Shown here: positions 41,383-52,468 of the stretch, one piece after another
Layout of the letters: each line of letters opens with the position of its first letter
Position numbering within the stretch: the first letter of the stretch is position 1
DNA from: UBA2589 sp965223235
Lineage (GTDB): Bacteria; Gemmatimonadota; Gemmatimonadetes; Longimicrobiales; Gaopeijiaceae
Direction: 5' to 3'
Assembly: GCA_965223235.1 (NCBI GenBank)
Contig: CBDCVV010000012.1
Location: forward strand, 186,001 to 250,000
DNA: 64,000 bases
Made by a program: the position numbers and the translations under genes
The notes under the pieces: model-generated
What the model was told of the DNA's origin: nothing
What the model saw: only the letters and a program-made list of their open reading frames with translations
The model's database searches: none

Positions 41383-42615
41383 TTACGCTTCGAGCGCGCG
41401 CTCTTCCGCGTGGAGGACGAGGAGCGGAGGCACACCTTCCTCGATGCACTCGCGGGTCACGACCACTTCGCGCACGTCAGACCGTGAGGGGATTTCGAAC
41501 ATGATGTCGCGCATCGTCGTCTCGATGATCGACCGGAGTCCTCGAGCACCCGTGCTTCGCTCGAGTGTCTTCAACGCGATAGCCCGGATCGCCTCGGGGT
41601 CGAAGGTCAGCCCGATCCCCTCGAGCTCGAACATCTTCTCGTACTGTTTCACGAGCGCGTTCTTCGGTTCTCCTAGGATCCGCACCAATGCTTCCTCGTC
41701 CAGATCGTCGAGATGGACGCTGACGGGAAGACGACCCACGAGCTCCGGGATCAATCCGTACCGCTGAAGGTCTTCAGGCTCGACGTACTGCATGAGGCCG
41801 CCGTCGGTGTCCTCGCGCGGACCGGTATCGGAGAAGCCTATCGCTTTCTTCCCGAGTCGAGCTTCGATGATCTGCTCCATGCCATCGAAAGCACCCCCGC
41901 AGATGAAGAGGATATTCTTCGTGTTGATCTGGATGTACTCCTGCTGCGGATGCTTTCGTCCACCTTGAGGAGGTACACTCGCGACAGTGCCTTCCAAGAT
42001 CTTGAGAAGTGCTTGCTGGACGCCTTCGCCCGAAACGTCTCGGGTGATGGAGGGGTTCTCAGACTTGCGGGCGATCTTGTCCATCTCGTCGATGTAGACG
42101 ATTCCCCGCTCGCATTCGGCCACGTTGAAGTCGGCTGCCTGCAGCAGGCGCACGAGGATGTTCTCCACGTCCTCACCTACGTATCCGGCCTCCGTCAACG
42201 TCGTCGCGTCAGCGATCGTGAAGGGCACATGGAGGGTGCGGGCCAGCGTCTGGGCCAGGAGCGTCTTCCCGACTCCCGTCGGTCCGATGAGAAGGATGTT
42301 CGCTTTGTCGAGCTCGACGTCGTCCAGGACGCCCTGATGCCCCACGCGCTTGTAGTGGTTGTAGACGGACACCGCCAACGCCTTCTTCGCGGCCTCCTGA
42401 CCGATCACGTACTGGTCGAGCGTCGCCTTGATCTCCTCCGGGGTCGGGGAGGGGACCGTCTGTTCATGAGCTTCGCGCTCTTCTTCCTCCGCCAGGATCT
42501 CGTTACAGAGCGAGATGCACTCGTTGCAGATGTAGACGTTCGGCCCGGAGATGAACTTCTTGACGCTCTCCTTCGACTTTCCGCAAAAGCTGCAGCGCAG
42601 GTGCTTGTCGGTCAT
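41383..42615 (-). CDS. clpX: ClpX ATPase subunit
   Basis: A 410-residue AAA+ unfoldase. The N-terminal zinc-binding domain has CSFCGKSKESVKKF and YICNECI. Walker A is GPTGVGKTLLAQTLA, Walker B GIVYIDEMDKIARK, and FELVGRLPVSV-like and RSTGARGLRSIIE segments follow. IGFSDT lies near the ClpP-contact loop region (family IGF motif). It recognises tagged substrates and feeds ClpP. It starts directly after the clpP stop, so the pair is cotranscribed. Confidence 0.96.
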   Translation of the reverse strand: MTDKHLRCSFCGKSKESVKKFISGPNVYICNECISLCNEILAEEEEREAHEQTVPSPTPEEIKATLDQYVIGQEAAKKALAVSVYNHYKRVGHQGVLDDVELDKANILLIGPTGVGKTLLAQTLARTLHVPFTIADATTLTEAGYVGEDVENILVRLLQAADFNVAECERGIVYIDEMDKIARKSENPSITRDVSGEGVQQALLKILEGTVASVPPQGGRKHPQQEYIQINTKNILFICGGAFDGMEQIIEARLGKKAIGFSDTGPREDTDGGLMQYVEPEDLQRYGLIPELVGRLPVSVHLDDLDEEALVRILGEPKNALVKQYEKMFELEGIGLTFDPEAIRAIALKTLERSTGARGLRSIIETTMRDIMFEIPSRSDVREVVVTRECIEEGVPPLLVLHAEERALEA

Positions 42616-43248
42616 CTAATCCTCGGCGCTATCCGAATCGGTCGGTTTGCCTGTCGTGTGTTGCACCGGGCCTTCCAACACGCGGTCGATGAGCCCGTAC
42701 TCCACTGCGGCATCCGGGCTCATGAACCGGTCCCGATCGATGTCGCTCGCGATCCGATCTACAGGCTGGCCCGAATGCTTAGAGACAATACCGTTCAACT
42801 TCTCACGAATATGCAAGATTTCCTGTGCGGCGATCTCGATGTCCGCTGCCGTACCCTGTGACCCACCGGACGGCTGATGGATCATAATCCGTGAGTTCGG
42901 TAGCGCGTTTCTCTTGCCCGGTTCTCCGGCCGCGAGGAGGATGGCGGCCATCGAAGCGGCCATCCCGACACAGAAGGTCGATACAGGCGCGCGTAAGTGC
43001 TGCATCGTGTCGTAAATCGCGAGGCCGGCATACACGCTTCCGCCCGGCGAGTTGATGTACATGAAGATGTCGCGCTCGGGGTCTTCAGCATCGAGGAAGA
43101 GGAGTTGCGCCAGGATGATGTTCGCGACGTTGTCGTCGATTCCCGTCCCCAGGAAGACGATGCGGTCCATGAGAAGGCGACTGAAGATGTCGTAGCTGCG
43201 CTCACCACGACTGGTGCGTTCAATGACGTACGGTGGGTAGATCGCCAT
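42616..43248 (-). CDS. clpP: ATP-dependent Clp protease proteolytic subunit ClpP
   Basis: A 210-residue serine peptidase forming the tetradecameric chamber. Catalytic Ser99 is in FCVGMAASMAAILL and His124 in RIMIHQPSGGSQG; the Asp is in IASDIDRDRF. YINSPGGSVYAGLAIYDTMQ is the handle region. The short N-terminus MAIYPPYVIERTSRGERSYD fits the mature-like type with little propeptide. It lies between tig and clpX in the classic order. Confidence 0.96.
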   Translation of the reverse strand: MAIYPPYVIERTSRGERSYDIFSRLLMDRIVFLGTGIDDNVANIILAQLLFLDAEDPERDIFMYINSPGGSVYAGLAIYDTMQHLRAPVSTFCVGMAASMAAILLAAGEPGKRNALPNSRIMIHQPSGGSQGTAADIEIAAQEILHIREKLNGIVSKHSGQPVDRIASDIDRDRFMSPDAAVEYGLIDRVLEGPVQHTTGKPTDSDSAED

Positions 43249-43261
43249 GCGGTCGGCGTCC

Positions 43262-44545
43262 TCAGGTTCCGGGTTGGTCGGTGATTTCAGATTGCTCGGT
43301 CAGAAACGCGAAGACCGCGTCCTCGGTGAGCTCTCGCTCGATCGTCTCGAGTCGTCCCGCCTTTTGTAACTCTGCATACACTTTGGCCGGCTCGGTGTTG
43401 TTCGCTGAGGCGATTTCCTCGATCCGGCCGTCGATCGCATCATCATCGGCCGCTAGCCCATGGTGCTCCGCGATGCGGTCGATCATGAGGAACCGCTTGA
43501 CCGCGCGTTCGGCTTCGGGGCGTATCCGCTCACGCAATTCGTGAAGCTGCTCCTCAGGGAGCTCTTGTGCGTTCCCGAGCAGGCCATCCGTGTACCGATG
43601 GATCATGGAGCGCGGTACCTCGAAGTCATTCGCGTCGACGACATGATCGATGAGCTGACTTCGAACGGCAGACTCCGCTTGTTGCGCCGCTTCCTTTTGC
43701 AGATCCTCCCGCACCCGAGCGGTGAGCTCTTCGAGGGTGTCGAAGTCGCCGACCTGCTTCGCCAGGTCGTCGTCCAAGTCGGGGACGTCCAGGGTACGTC
43801 GGGACTCGAGCTGGATCCGGACCCGGTCCTTCTCACCCCTTCGGCTTTCGTCTGCGAAGTCTTCGGGAAAGTGGATGTCGAAGTCGTTCGTCTGACCGGG
43901 CTCGAGCGTGCGGATCGCCGCCTCGATATCCGGCAGCGCGTCTCCTTGGGCGACGATCAACTCGTAGTCCCGCGCCTCATCGATCGGTTCATCGTCTTCG
44001 CCGAGACGTGTGATCTTCACCGACACGAGGTCTTTGTCTTCAGGGAGGCCTTCCTCCAGCGGGCGCCACACGCCGTTCTGTTCCTGGATGCGTGCCAGCA
44101 CGGCGTCGACCTGAGCGTCGTCGACGTCGGAGCTAGGGCGCTGCACGACGAAGCCACCGACGCGCTCCACCTCGAAGACCGGCTCCACGTCGAAGGAGAT
44201 CGCGAAGCTGAGATCTTCATTCGGTTCGTAGCGGAAGTGCTGGGCCTCGACTTCGATGTCCGAGATCGGCCGGAGGGCTTGGGCGGCGAGAGCTTCCCGT
44301 GACGCCTCGTTGACCAGCTTGTCGAGGGCTTCCTGACGGAGTGCTCCGCCGAATCTCGACTCGATGACGCGGGCCGGGACCCGACCCTTTCGAAAGCCCT
44401 TGAGGCGGGCCCGGGAGGCGAGCTTGCTGGCCGCCCGCTGCTCCTCGGCTTGCACGATCGAGGCGGGGACGGTGACGTGCATCGTCCGCCGCCACGCGGC
44501 CTCTTCCTCGACCGAAACCTGCAATTCTGATACGTCCAACGTCAT
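43262..44545 (-). CDS. tig: Trigger factor
   Basis: A 427-residue ribosome-bound chaperone. The ribosome-binding domain carries KLASRARLKGFRKGRVPARV, which holds the GFRxGxxP signature. The middle FKBP-type peptidyl-prolyl isomerase domain is reduced (EDKDLVSVKITRLGEDDEPI), and the C-terminal helical substrate cradle spans about 245-400. Within the known family the isomerase can be lost or altered; here its usual aromatic pocket is not obvious. It leads the tig-clpP-clpX cluster, directly after a tRNA-Leu gene. Confidence 0.93.
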   Translation of the reverse strand: MTLDVSELQVSVEEEAAWRRTMHVTVPASIVQAEEQRAASKLASRARLKGFRKGRVPARVIESRFGGALRQEALDKLVNEASREALAAQALRPISDIEVEAQHFRYEPNEDLSFAISFDVEPVFEVERVGGFVVQRPSSDVDDAQVDAVLARIQEQNGVWRPLEEGLPEDKDLVSVKITRLGEDDEPIDEARDYELIVAQGDALPDIEAAIRTLEPGQTNDFDIHFPEDFADESRRGEKDRVRIQLESRRTLDVPDLDDDLAKQVGDFDTLEELTARVREDLQKEAAQQAESAVRSQLIDHVVDANDFEVPRSMIHRYTDGLLGNAQELPEEQLHELRERIRPEAERAVKRFLMIDRIAEHHGLAADDDAIDGRIEEIASANNTEPAKVYAELQKAGRLETIERELTEDAVFAFLTEQSEITDQPGT

Positions 44546-44599
44546 GGTGTCAGCTCACCTCGGGGCATCTCCGGTACGCACGACACCGGATCGATCGGA

Positions 44600-44682
44600 T
44601 GCGAAAGGGGGGACTCGAACCCCCACGGCACGGGGCCACGGGATCCTAAATCCCGCGCGTCTACCAATTCCGCCACTTTCGC
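44600..44682 (-). tRNA. tRNA-Leu (anticodon UAG)
   Basis: On the minus strand the acceptor stem GCGAAAG pairs with CTTTCGC; the D-arm reads GCGGAATTGGTAGACGCG; the anticodon loop TTTAGGA gives anticodon TAG within the GGGAT/ATCCC stem. A long class II variable arm (TGGCCCCGTGCCG) precedes the T-arm GGGGGTTCGAGTCCCCC. The discriminator is A; CCA is not encoded. It lies 55 bases ahead of tig. Confidence 0.95.
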
Positions 44683-44742
44683 GCGTGGACAGGAAAGATA
44701 CACCCCTGTTCGGAGTCGTTGAAGCGGGCTCATGAACGAGAA

Positions 44743-44775
44743 CGGCCCGCGCCCGAGTAGCTCGGGTGCGGGCCG
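44743..44775 (-). terminator. Hairpin terminator of htrA
   Basis: CGGCCCGCGCCCGAG pairs with CTCGGGTGCGGGCCG (15 pairs, one G-T) around TAG. On the minus strand it is followed by TTCTCGTT. It lies 32 bases after the htrA stop and ahead of the tRNA gene. Confidence 0.75.
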
Positions 44776-44806
44776 CGCCGGAAGATGGTCCAGGAACTGC
44801 GTGCCC

Positions 44807-46351
44807 CTAAGGCATCCGTACGTTCACAACCCTTTCGGTCCCGGTCGGATCGGTGAAGTGCAGAGACGCGATCTCTCCTGACGAGAGAGTGTCGAGTGCG
44901 TCGCGCACGTCGGCGGGGGACGCGATCGTCCGTTCGTTGATCTGGGACAGCTTCGTGCCCAGGAATCCCCCGACACCCCTCCGCTCGGCGGCGCTACCGC
45001 GAGCCACCCCGGTGAGCACCACCCCGGAAGTGTCGGACCACCCGACTCTCGCCGCGGTCTCCGCGTCCAACATCTCGACCTGAATGCCGAGGCGTTCCTC
45101 CACAGTCCGCGCCGGGCGAGATGCTACCGTCTGGACGTTGTTGATCGGAGCCTCACCCAACCGCACGTCGAGTTCGATTGGCTGCCGGTCTCGGTAGACG
45201 GTGAGCGCGACCCGATCGCCGGGGCGCCGTTCAGCGATCTCCGCCTGTAACTCGGCGACGTAGCCAACCGGTCGGCCATCCAGCGACACGATGACGTCCT
45301 CGATTTCGAGGATCCCTACGGATGGTCCGTCGTCCGGCACGTCCTGCACCAGAATGCCCGAGACCGACGGGAGCCCGTAGACCTCTGCGTCTTCCGGGCT
45401 GACGTCCGTGATCGAGACGCCGATGCGCGGTCGTAGTACATGGCCGTACTCCACGAGGTCTTCCATGACCCGGCGGGCCAGATTGACCGGGATCGCGAAG
45501 CCGTACCCTTGGTAGGCTCCCGTGCTGGACGCGATCGCAGAGTTGATTCCCACCACCTGGCCCCGAAGGTTGACCATGGGGCCACCGGAGTTGCCGGGGT
45601 TGATGACGGCGTCGGTCTGGATGAAGTCTTCAATCGCATACCCCGCGGCCGCCCGGTCGAACCGCGGGTCGTTTGCGATATCGTTCTGAAGGAGCCGGAG
45701 GCCGCGACCCCGAGCGCTTATGATCCCGGCTGTAACCGTAAAGTCGAGTTGCGTCGACGCCCCGAACCCTGGATTCCCGATCGCGAGGACCCACTCTCCG
45801 ACATCAATGTCGTCGGAGTCTCCGAAGGCCATCGTTGGGAGCACTTCGTCGACATCGACTTTGATCACGGCGACGTCCGTGAAGGGGTCGGCTCCGACGA
45901 CTCTCGCTTCGAAGTAGCGTCGGTCGGGGAAGTACACGCGAAGGTCGGTCGCCCCTTCGACGACGTGATTATTGGTGAGGATATATCCGTCCTCAGATAC
46001 GATGAAGCCTGAGCCCCCTGAGATCGCCGACCGTGGTCTCCCGTCTCGGTTCTCATCGTAGAACTGGCGAAACTGCTCCGGGACCTCATCTCGGCTCCGC
46101 GCTGCGACGGTACGCCGTGTCTCGATTCGAACCACGGCGGGCGTGACCGCCTCGGCAAGATTCGTGAACGCTTCGCTCAGATCGAGGGCCGGACGAACTG
46201 CAGATTCGGGGACCTGGGGCGCCGAACCGAGCGCCGGCATCGCGTGCGAAGTGCTTGTCCACCCCAGACCTGCCGCGAGGAGCGCAACGAACAAGAATAC
46301 CCCGCCAGCGGTCAGGACGATTCGGGACTTCGCCTTCACCGGGTCATACAT
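44807..46351 (-). CDS. HtrA/DegP-family periplasmic serine protease
   Basis: The ATG at 46351 follows a strong GGGGGAGG six bases away and gives 514 residues; an in-frame ATG 60 bases earlier is less likely. One N-terminal membrane/signal helix (IVLTAGGVFLFVALLAAGLG). The trypsin-like domain has His in LTNNHVVEGA, Asp in DPFTDVAVIKVD and Ser in NPGNSGGPMVNLRGQ. Two PDZ domains follow (GVSITDVSPEDAEVYGLPS and SDTSGVVLTGVARGSAAERR). It degrades damaged envelope proteins. It lies behind dnaK on the same strand but has its own terminator and probably promoter. Confidence 0.93.
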   Translation of the reverse strand: MYDPVKAKSRIVLTAGGVFLFVALLAAGLGWTSTSHAMPALGSAPQVPESAVRPALDLSEAFTNLAEAVTPAVVRIETRRTVAARSRDEVPEQFRQFYDENRDGRPRSAISGGSGFIVSEDGYILTNNHVVEGATDLRVYFPDRRYFEARVVGADPFTDVAVIKVDVDEVLPTMAFGDSDDIDVGEWVLAIGNPGFGASTQLDFTVTAGIISARGRGLRLLQNDIANDPRFDRAAAGYAIEDFIQTDAVINPGNSGGPMVNLRGQVVGINSAIASSTGAYQGYGFAIPVNLARRVMEDLVEYGHVLRPRIGVSITDVSPEDAEVYGLPSVSGILVQDVPDDGPSVGILEIEDVIVSLDGRPVGYVAELQAEIAERRPGDRVALTVYRDRQPIELDVRLGEAPINNVQTVASRPARTVEERLGIQVEMLDAETAARVGWSDTSGVVLTGVARGSAAERRGVGGFLGTKLSQINERTIASPADVRDALDTLSSGEIASLHFTDPTGTERVVNVRMP

Positions 46352-46495
46352 GCCGACACCTCCCCCTTGCTTCTGTTCGTTCCGTGCGCGGCGCGCTCTT
46401 GGCCCATACACGCGACGATCGGCTGAGGTTCGATTCGTCGGTACGTGGGCGAGTCACGGTACGCGTCCCTACGACTACACCTGTCTTCGACTACA

Positions 46496-46526
46496 GGGAG
46501 GGACGAGCGGGTTGCCCGTCCCTCCC
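46496..46526 (-). terminator. Hairpin terminator of dnaK
   Basis: GGGAGGGACG (46496-46505) pairs perfectly with CGTCCCTCCC (46517-46526). It lies 12 bases beyond the dnaK stop on the minus strand; the T-rich tail is weak. Confidence 0.7.
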
Positions 46527-46537
46527 CGCCAGTGGGC

Positions 46538-48490
<1,953 letters not shown>

Positions 48491-48734
48491 GCGCTCCTCA
48501 ATCCTTAATGCGTGATGCGACGATTCTCTATGTGCGCGAAGTGCAATCCGCGTGCCGGCGATAGGGCCTCGGAACATGCCGGAATGGCGGGGCTTGTCGC
48601 CGGAGTACTGCCAATCTGGCGTGTCTGCTAAGAGGCTTGAAGCTAGTCTCGGCGTTTTGGCGAGACCGCGGTGTCGGGTCTACCTTCCCGCGTTCCTTTG
48701 ATGGGTTACCGAGACCTCTGCTCACGAGGCGTCC

Positions 48735-49472
48735 GTGTTTCCTCTGCGCGACCACAATCCGACCGAACTGACCCCGGTCCTAACGGTGGTCTTGGGCGTC
48801 GTCACGATTGCCGTGTGGTTGGTGGTGCAGGGTGCGGGGGCGCCTGAAGCTTTGCTCTCGTCCGTGTGTACTCTTGGCGCCGTTCCTACCGATGTCGTCG
48901 GGAGCGACGCGACGAGGTCTGTCGACACGATGTGCTCGAACCCGAGTATCGGGTGGCCCGGGGTGCTGACCTCCATCTTCCTCCACGGAGGCTGGATGCA
49001 CCTTCTCGGCAACATGTGGTTCCTGTGGGTTTTCGGGAACAACATCGAGGACTCGATGGGACACCTACGCTTCCTCGTGTTCTACTTGGCGTGTGGCGCC
49101 GGCGCCGCCGCGGCTCAGATCGCGATGGATCCTAGCTCGGCGGTCCCGATGGTCGGCGCCTCCGGTGCGATCAGTGGTGTCATGGGCGCGTACCTCGTGC
49201 TCTACCCGAAGACGCGGGTCGACACTCTGGTCGGATTCTGGGTAGTGCCGCTCCCCGCTTGGATCATGCTCGGCTATTGGTTCATCCTCCAGTTGACGGG
49301 CGTCCTCAACCCGGGGGGCGTGGGTGGAGGAGTCGCCTATGGCGCCCACGTCGGCGGGTTCGTGGTCGGGCTCGTACTCATAGGTTGGTTCCGGAACCCC
49401 CAGCTCGTGACTGCGAAGCGCTCCGGGATCGTCCTTCAGAAGGGGGAGATCCGCGGTAGGGGATGGTGGTGA
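48735..49472 (+). CDS. Rhomboid-family intramembrane serine protease
   Basis: A 245-residue protein with about six to seven membrane helices, GTG start. FLHGGWMHLLGNMWFLWVFG is the L1/TM2 signature; the catalytic Ser lies in GASGAISGVMGAYLVLYP and the His in AHVGGFVVGLVL. It would cleave membrane-protein substrates within the bilayer. The end abuts the nucleoside transporter gene so the two are coupled. Confidence 0.92.
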   Translation: MFPLRDHNPTELTPVLTVVLGVVTIAVWLVVQGAGAPEALLSSVCTLGAVPTDVVGSDATRSVDTMCSNPSIGWPGVLTSIFLHGGWMHLLGNMWFLWVFGNNIEDSMGHLRFLVFYLACGAGAAAAQIAMDPSSAVPMVGASGAISGVMGAYLVLYPKTRVDTLVGFWVVPLPAWIMLGYWFILQLTGVLNPGGVGGGVAYGAHVGGFVVGLVLIGWFRNPQLVTAKRSGIVLQKGEIRGRGWW

Positions 49473-50845
49473 TGGGAGAAGGCCTGAATGAGGTGGCGGT
49501 CGCTTCTCTACAGGTCATCGTTCCCCAAGGAGGCTTGGACACTCCGTGGCCGGCACGTCTTCGTTCCTTGGTCGGCTTGCTCTTCCTGCTTGCTTTGGCT
49601 TGGGGCTTGAGCACCCAGCGAAGCGCAGTCCGGTGGCGGGTGGTGGGGTGGGGTGTCGCACTCCAGTTCATCTTCGCCCTCTTCATTCTCAAGACCGCAG
49701 TTGGGGCGGCATTCTTCGACGCGGCCGGTGGGCTTGTGGTGGCCCTTCTGGGCTTCACGGCAGCGGGCGCGGAGTTCGTGTTCGGGAACCTGGTCCAGGA
49801 CGTGGTGCCGGTCGGCGTCGTAGGTGAGGGCGGCTTTACTGCGCTGCCCGGTCAGGTCGCCCGGACCGGCGGCGTGGTGGCTTTCTTCGTACTGCCCACC
49901 ATCATCTTTTTCTCGTCACTCATGACCGTGATGTATCACCTCGGAGTGATGCAGCGGCTCGTGCAGGGCTCCGCTTGGATCATGCAGCGGACTATGGGTA
50001 CCTCGGGTGCCGAGACTCTTTCCGTCGCGGGAAACATCTTCGTGGGGCAGACCGAAGCGCCCCTCCTCGTGAAGCCCTTCGTCGAGAGGATGACCGAATC
50101 CGAGCTCATGGCGGTCATGACCGGGGGCTTTGCGACAGTGGCCGGCGGGGTAATGGCCAGCTACGTAGGCATGTTGCTCGGCGTGTTCCCGGATATTGCC
50201 GGGCACCTGATCGCCGCGTCGGTCATGTCGGCTCCGGCGTCTCTCGTGGTCGCGAAGCTCATGGTCCCGGAGCGCGAAGATCCGGAGACGGCCTCCACTC
50301 TGACCGTGGACGTCGAGCGTCCCGATGTGAACATCATCGATGCTGCGGCCCGGGGCGCCTCGGAGGGGCTGCACCTCGCGCTCAACGTCGGTGCGATGCT
50401 GCTCGCGTTTGTGGCGCTGATCCATATGGGGAACGGGATTCTGGCTTGGGTCGGTGCGTGGGTAGGGTGGGAGGCTCTCTCGCTCGAGGGCATCTTGGGA
50501 ACGGCGTTGGCTCCACTAGCTTGGCTCATTGGCGTTCCGTGGGCCGATGCGCATCTCGTGGGATCGCTGATGGGTGTGAAGACGGTGCTCAACGAGTTCA
50601 TCGCCTACCTCCAGCTCGCCGATGTCTTGGGGTCGGGCCAGGAGGTCGACGCTCGGTCCGTGATCATCGCGACGTATGCGCTCTCTGGTTTCGCGAACTT
50701 CGGATCGATCGCCGTGCAGATCGGAGGAATCGGAGGGATCGCCCCGAGTCGGCGGCAGGATCTATCTCGGTTGGGGCTCCGAGCGATGATCGGTGGGTCG
50801 ATCGCCGCGTTCATGACGGCGAGTATCGCGGCGTTCCTTCTATGA
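49472..50845 (+). CDS. Concentrative nucleoside transporter (NupC/CNT family)
   Basis: A 457-residue inner-membrane permease for nucleosides with H+ or Na+. GNIFVGQTEAPLLVKPFVER, MTGGFATVAGGVMASYVG and ALSGFANFGSIAVQIGGIGG are CNT signatures. The ATG at 49472 overlaps the rhomboid stop (TGATG) with GGGGAT upstream; an ATG at 49463 would add three residues. The N-terminus is longer than in E. coli NupC. The following gene is a purine nucleoside phosphorylase, so import and cleavage of nucleosides are coupled. Confidence 0.93.
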   Translation: MGEGLNEVAVASLQVIVPQGGLDTPWPARLRSLVGLLFLLALAWGLSTQRSAVRWRVVGWGVALQFIFALFILKTAVGAAFFDAAGGLVVALLGFTAAGAEFVFGNLVQDVVPVGVVGEGGFTALPGQVARTGGVVAFFVLPTIIFFSSLMTVMYHLGVMQRLVQGSAWIMQRTMGTSGAETLSVAGNIFVGQTEAPLLVKPFVERMTESELMAVMTGGFATVAGGVMASYVGMLLGVFPDIAGHLIAASVMSAPASLVVAKLMVPEREDPETASTLTVDVERPDVNIIDAAARGASEGLHLALNVGAMLLAFVALIHMGNGILAWVGAWVGWEALSLEGILGTALAPLAWLIGVPWADAHLVGSLMGVKTVLNEFIAYLQLADVLGSGQEVDARSVIIATYALSGFANFGSIAVQIGGIGGIAPSRRQDLSRLGLRAMIGGSIAAFMTASIAAFLL

Positions 50846-51669
50846 TGATGCCCGCAGCCGTAGTCGAGCGAGTCCGAGGCATCTGCTCAGACCGACCCCA
50901 ATTGGGCATCGTCTTGGGATCGGGGTTGGGGGCGGTCGCGGAGAGGATGCACACGGTCGAGAGTGTGGACTTCCGTGAGCTTCACGGCTTCGGAGCCGCA
51001 AGCGTGCCCGGACATGTGGGTCGCTTCGTGGCCGGGTACATCGACGAGGTCCCCGTCTTGGTGCAGCTCGGGAGAATCCATGCGTACGAGGGCGAGTCCC
51101 TCGACGTCCTCGCGGCTCCATTCCACGTCATGTCTGCTCTGGGCGTACGAGCTGTGGTGTCGACGAACGCGGCGGGGTCGCTCACTCGATTGCTCAGGCC
51201 GGGAGACCTCGTTCTGATCGCGGACGTTGTGAATGCGGACGGCCACGGGCCCGCCAAGGCGCCCGGCGGTCTCGCCATGAGCAGGGGAGGTGGCACCCGA
51301 CCGTCCTTCGACTCGGAGCTGTCACGCCTTGTGGAAGACGCCGCTAAGGCGAGCGGGGTGCGGATCACCCGTGGCGTGTATGCCGCCACGCGGGGGCCGG
51401 CGTACGAGACTCGCGCGGAGGTCTCCCGTCTGCGGAATTTAGGCGCTCACGTCGTGGGCATGTCGCTGCTCGCGGAGCTGCATGCAGCGACTGCGGCCGG
51501 TCTCCCTTTCGTGGGCCTAAGCGTTGTTACGAATCTAGCGACTGGCCTCGGGGGTGGCGCCCTTCGACACCGCGACGTGCTCGAGAAGAGTCGTCAAGCC
51601 AGCCGAGACCTTGGGGCCGTTCTGGAGCTCTTGGCTCGTCACGTCGCCTCGTTCGAGCGGGCCCAATGA
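50842..51669 (+). CDS. Purine nucleoside phosphorylase
   Basis: A 275-residue trimeric-type (PNP/MTAP family) enzyme that splits purine nucleosides with phosphate. GIVLGSGLGAVAERM is the phosphate-binding start, RIHAYEGESLDVLAAPFHVM holds the phosphate-binding residues, STNAAGSLTRLLRPGDLVLI continues, and TRGPAYETRAEVSRLRNLGA the base/ribose site; VVTNLATGL carries the Asn expected for 6-oxopurines. Three ATGs in a row (50842, 50845, 50848) overlap the transporter stop. It overlaps the convergent thiD gene by 31 bases at its 3' end. Confidence 0.93.
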   Translation: MMMPAAVVERVRGICSDRPQLGIVLGSGLGAVAERMHTVESVDFRELHGFGAASVPGHVGRFVAGYIDEVPVLVQLGRIHAYEGESLDVLAAPFHVMSALGVRAVVSTNAAGSLTRLLRPGDLVLIADVVNADGHGPAKAPGGLAMSRGGGTRPSFDSELSRLVEDAAKASGVRITRGVYAATRGPAYETRAEVSRLRNLGAHVVGMSLLAELHAATAAGLPFVGLSVVTNLATGLGGGALRHRDVLEKSRQASRDLGAVLELLARHVASFERAQ

Positions 51670-52448
51670 TTAACCGGTCCGCGGCCCTCACCGAGGTCTG
51701 GGGCGGTCGCGATCGCCGCGTGAACGAAGCCGATCGAGGCCTCCGTCGCCTGTGCGAGAGGGACGCCTCGAGCCAAGTGCGCCGCGATCGCCGCCGAGAG
51801 GGTGCACCCCGTTCCATGCGTATTGCGAGACTCGACCCGGGAGTGGCGGTAGAGTTGCTCACGGACTCCGTCGAAGAGGACGTCCACGATCGTATCCCCG
51901 TCGGAGTGTCCTCCCTTGACGAGCGCTGCTCCCGCCCCGAGAGAGACCAGCGCCCGAGCCGCGCTGATCATTCCGTCGACCGACTCGATCTTAAACCCCG
52001 TCAGAATGCGAGCTTCGGGAAGGTTCGGCGTCACCAGTGTGGCGCGCGGCAGGAGGAGCTCCCGCAGAGCCGACTCCGCTTCTTCTTCAAGGAGACGATC
52101 CCCACTCGTCGCCACCATGACCGGATCCATGACGTATCCTTCGAGCGTGTGTCGCTCGATCCCGGCACAGATCTCGAGCGCCAGCTCCTTGGAGGCGACC
52201 ATCCCGGTCTTGAAGGCATTGGGGCGGAGGTCGGTCGCGACCGCATCGATCTGGTCCCGGACCATCGCGCGCGGGAGCGGGTGGATCGAGTGCACGCCGA
52301 CCGTGTTTTGCGCGGTGACCGCGGTCACCGCGGAGACCCCGAAGACTCCGAATCGGTGAAAGGTTTTCAGGTCGGCTTGCACCCCTGCGCCGCCTCCCGA
52401 ATCACTTCCGGCGATGGTCAGGGCGATCGGGATCGTGTCGGATTCCAT
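51639..52448 (-). CDS. thiD: Hydroxymethylpyrimidine (phosphate) kinase
   Basis: A 269-residue ribokinase-fold enzyme phosphorylating HMP and HMP-P for thiamine synthesis. ALTIAGSDSGGGAGVQADLK is the N-terminal signature, VMDPVMVATSGDRLL the metal/phosphate region, LVTPNLPEARILTG the substrate loop and THGTGCTLSAAIAAHLARG the anion hole. It is alone in its orientation, overlapping the end of the phosphorylase gene and diverging from the rRNA methyltransferase 20 bases away. No TPP riboswitch fits in that gap. Confidence 0.94.
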   Translation of the reverse strand: MESDTIPIALTIAGSDSGGGAGVQADLKTFHRFGVFGVSAVTAVTAQNTVGVHSIHPLPRAMVRDQIDAVATDLRPNAFKTGMVASKELALEICAGIERHTLEGYVMDPVMVATSGDRLLEEEAESALRELLLPRATLVTPNLPEARILTGFKIESVDGMISAARALVSLGAGAALVKGGHSDGDTIVDVLFDGVREQLYRHSRVESRNTHGTGCTLSAAIAAHLARGVPLAQATEASIGFVHAAIATAPDLGEGRGPVNHWARSNEAT

Positions 52449-52468
52449 GTCGGAAGGTCGCGAGGATC

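Noticed and set aside
48491..48734. CIRCE or sigma-32 heat-shock element before dnaK
   Set aside because: No TTAGCACTC/GAGTGCTAA repeat and no CTTGAAA-CCCCAT pair at suitable spacing was found.
49975..50841. N-terminal extension of the purine nucleoside phosphorylase inside the transporter gene
   Set aside because: The extra 289 residues are an out-of-frame reading of the transporter; family homology begins at the ATG cluster at 50842.
52449..52468. TPP riboswitch before thiD
   Set aside because: Only 20 bases separate thiD from the divergent gene, too short for the aptamer.
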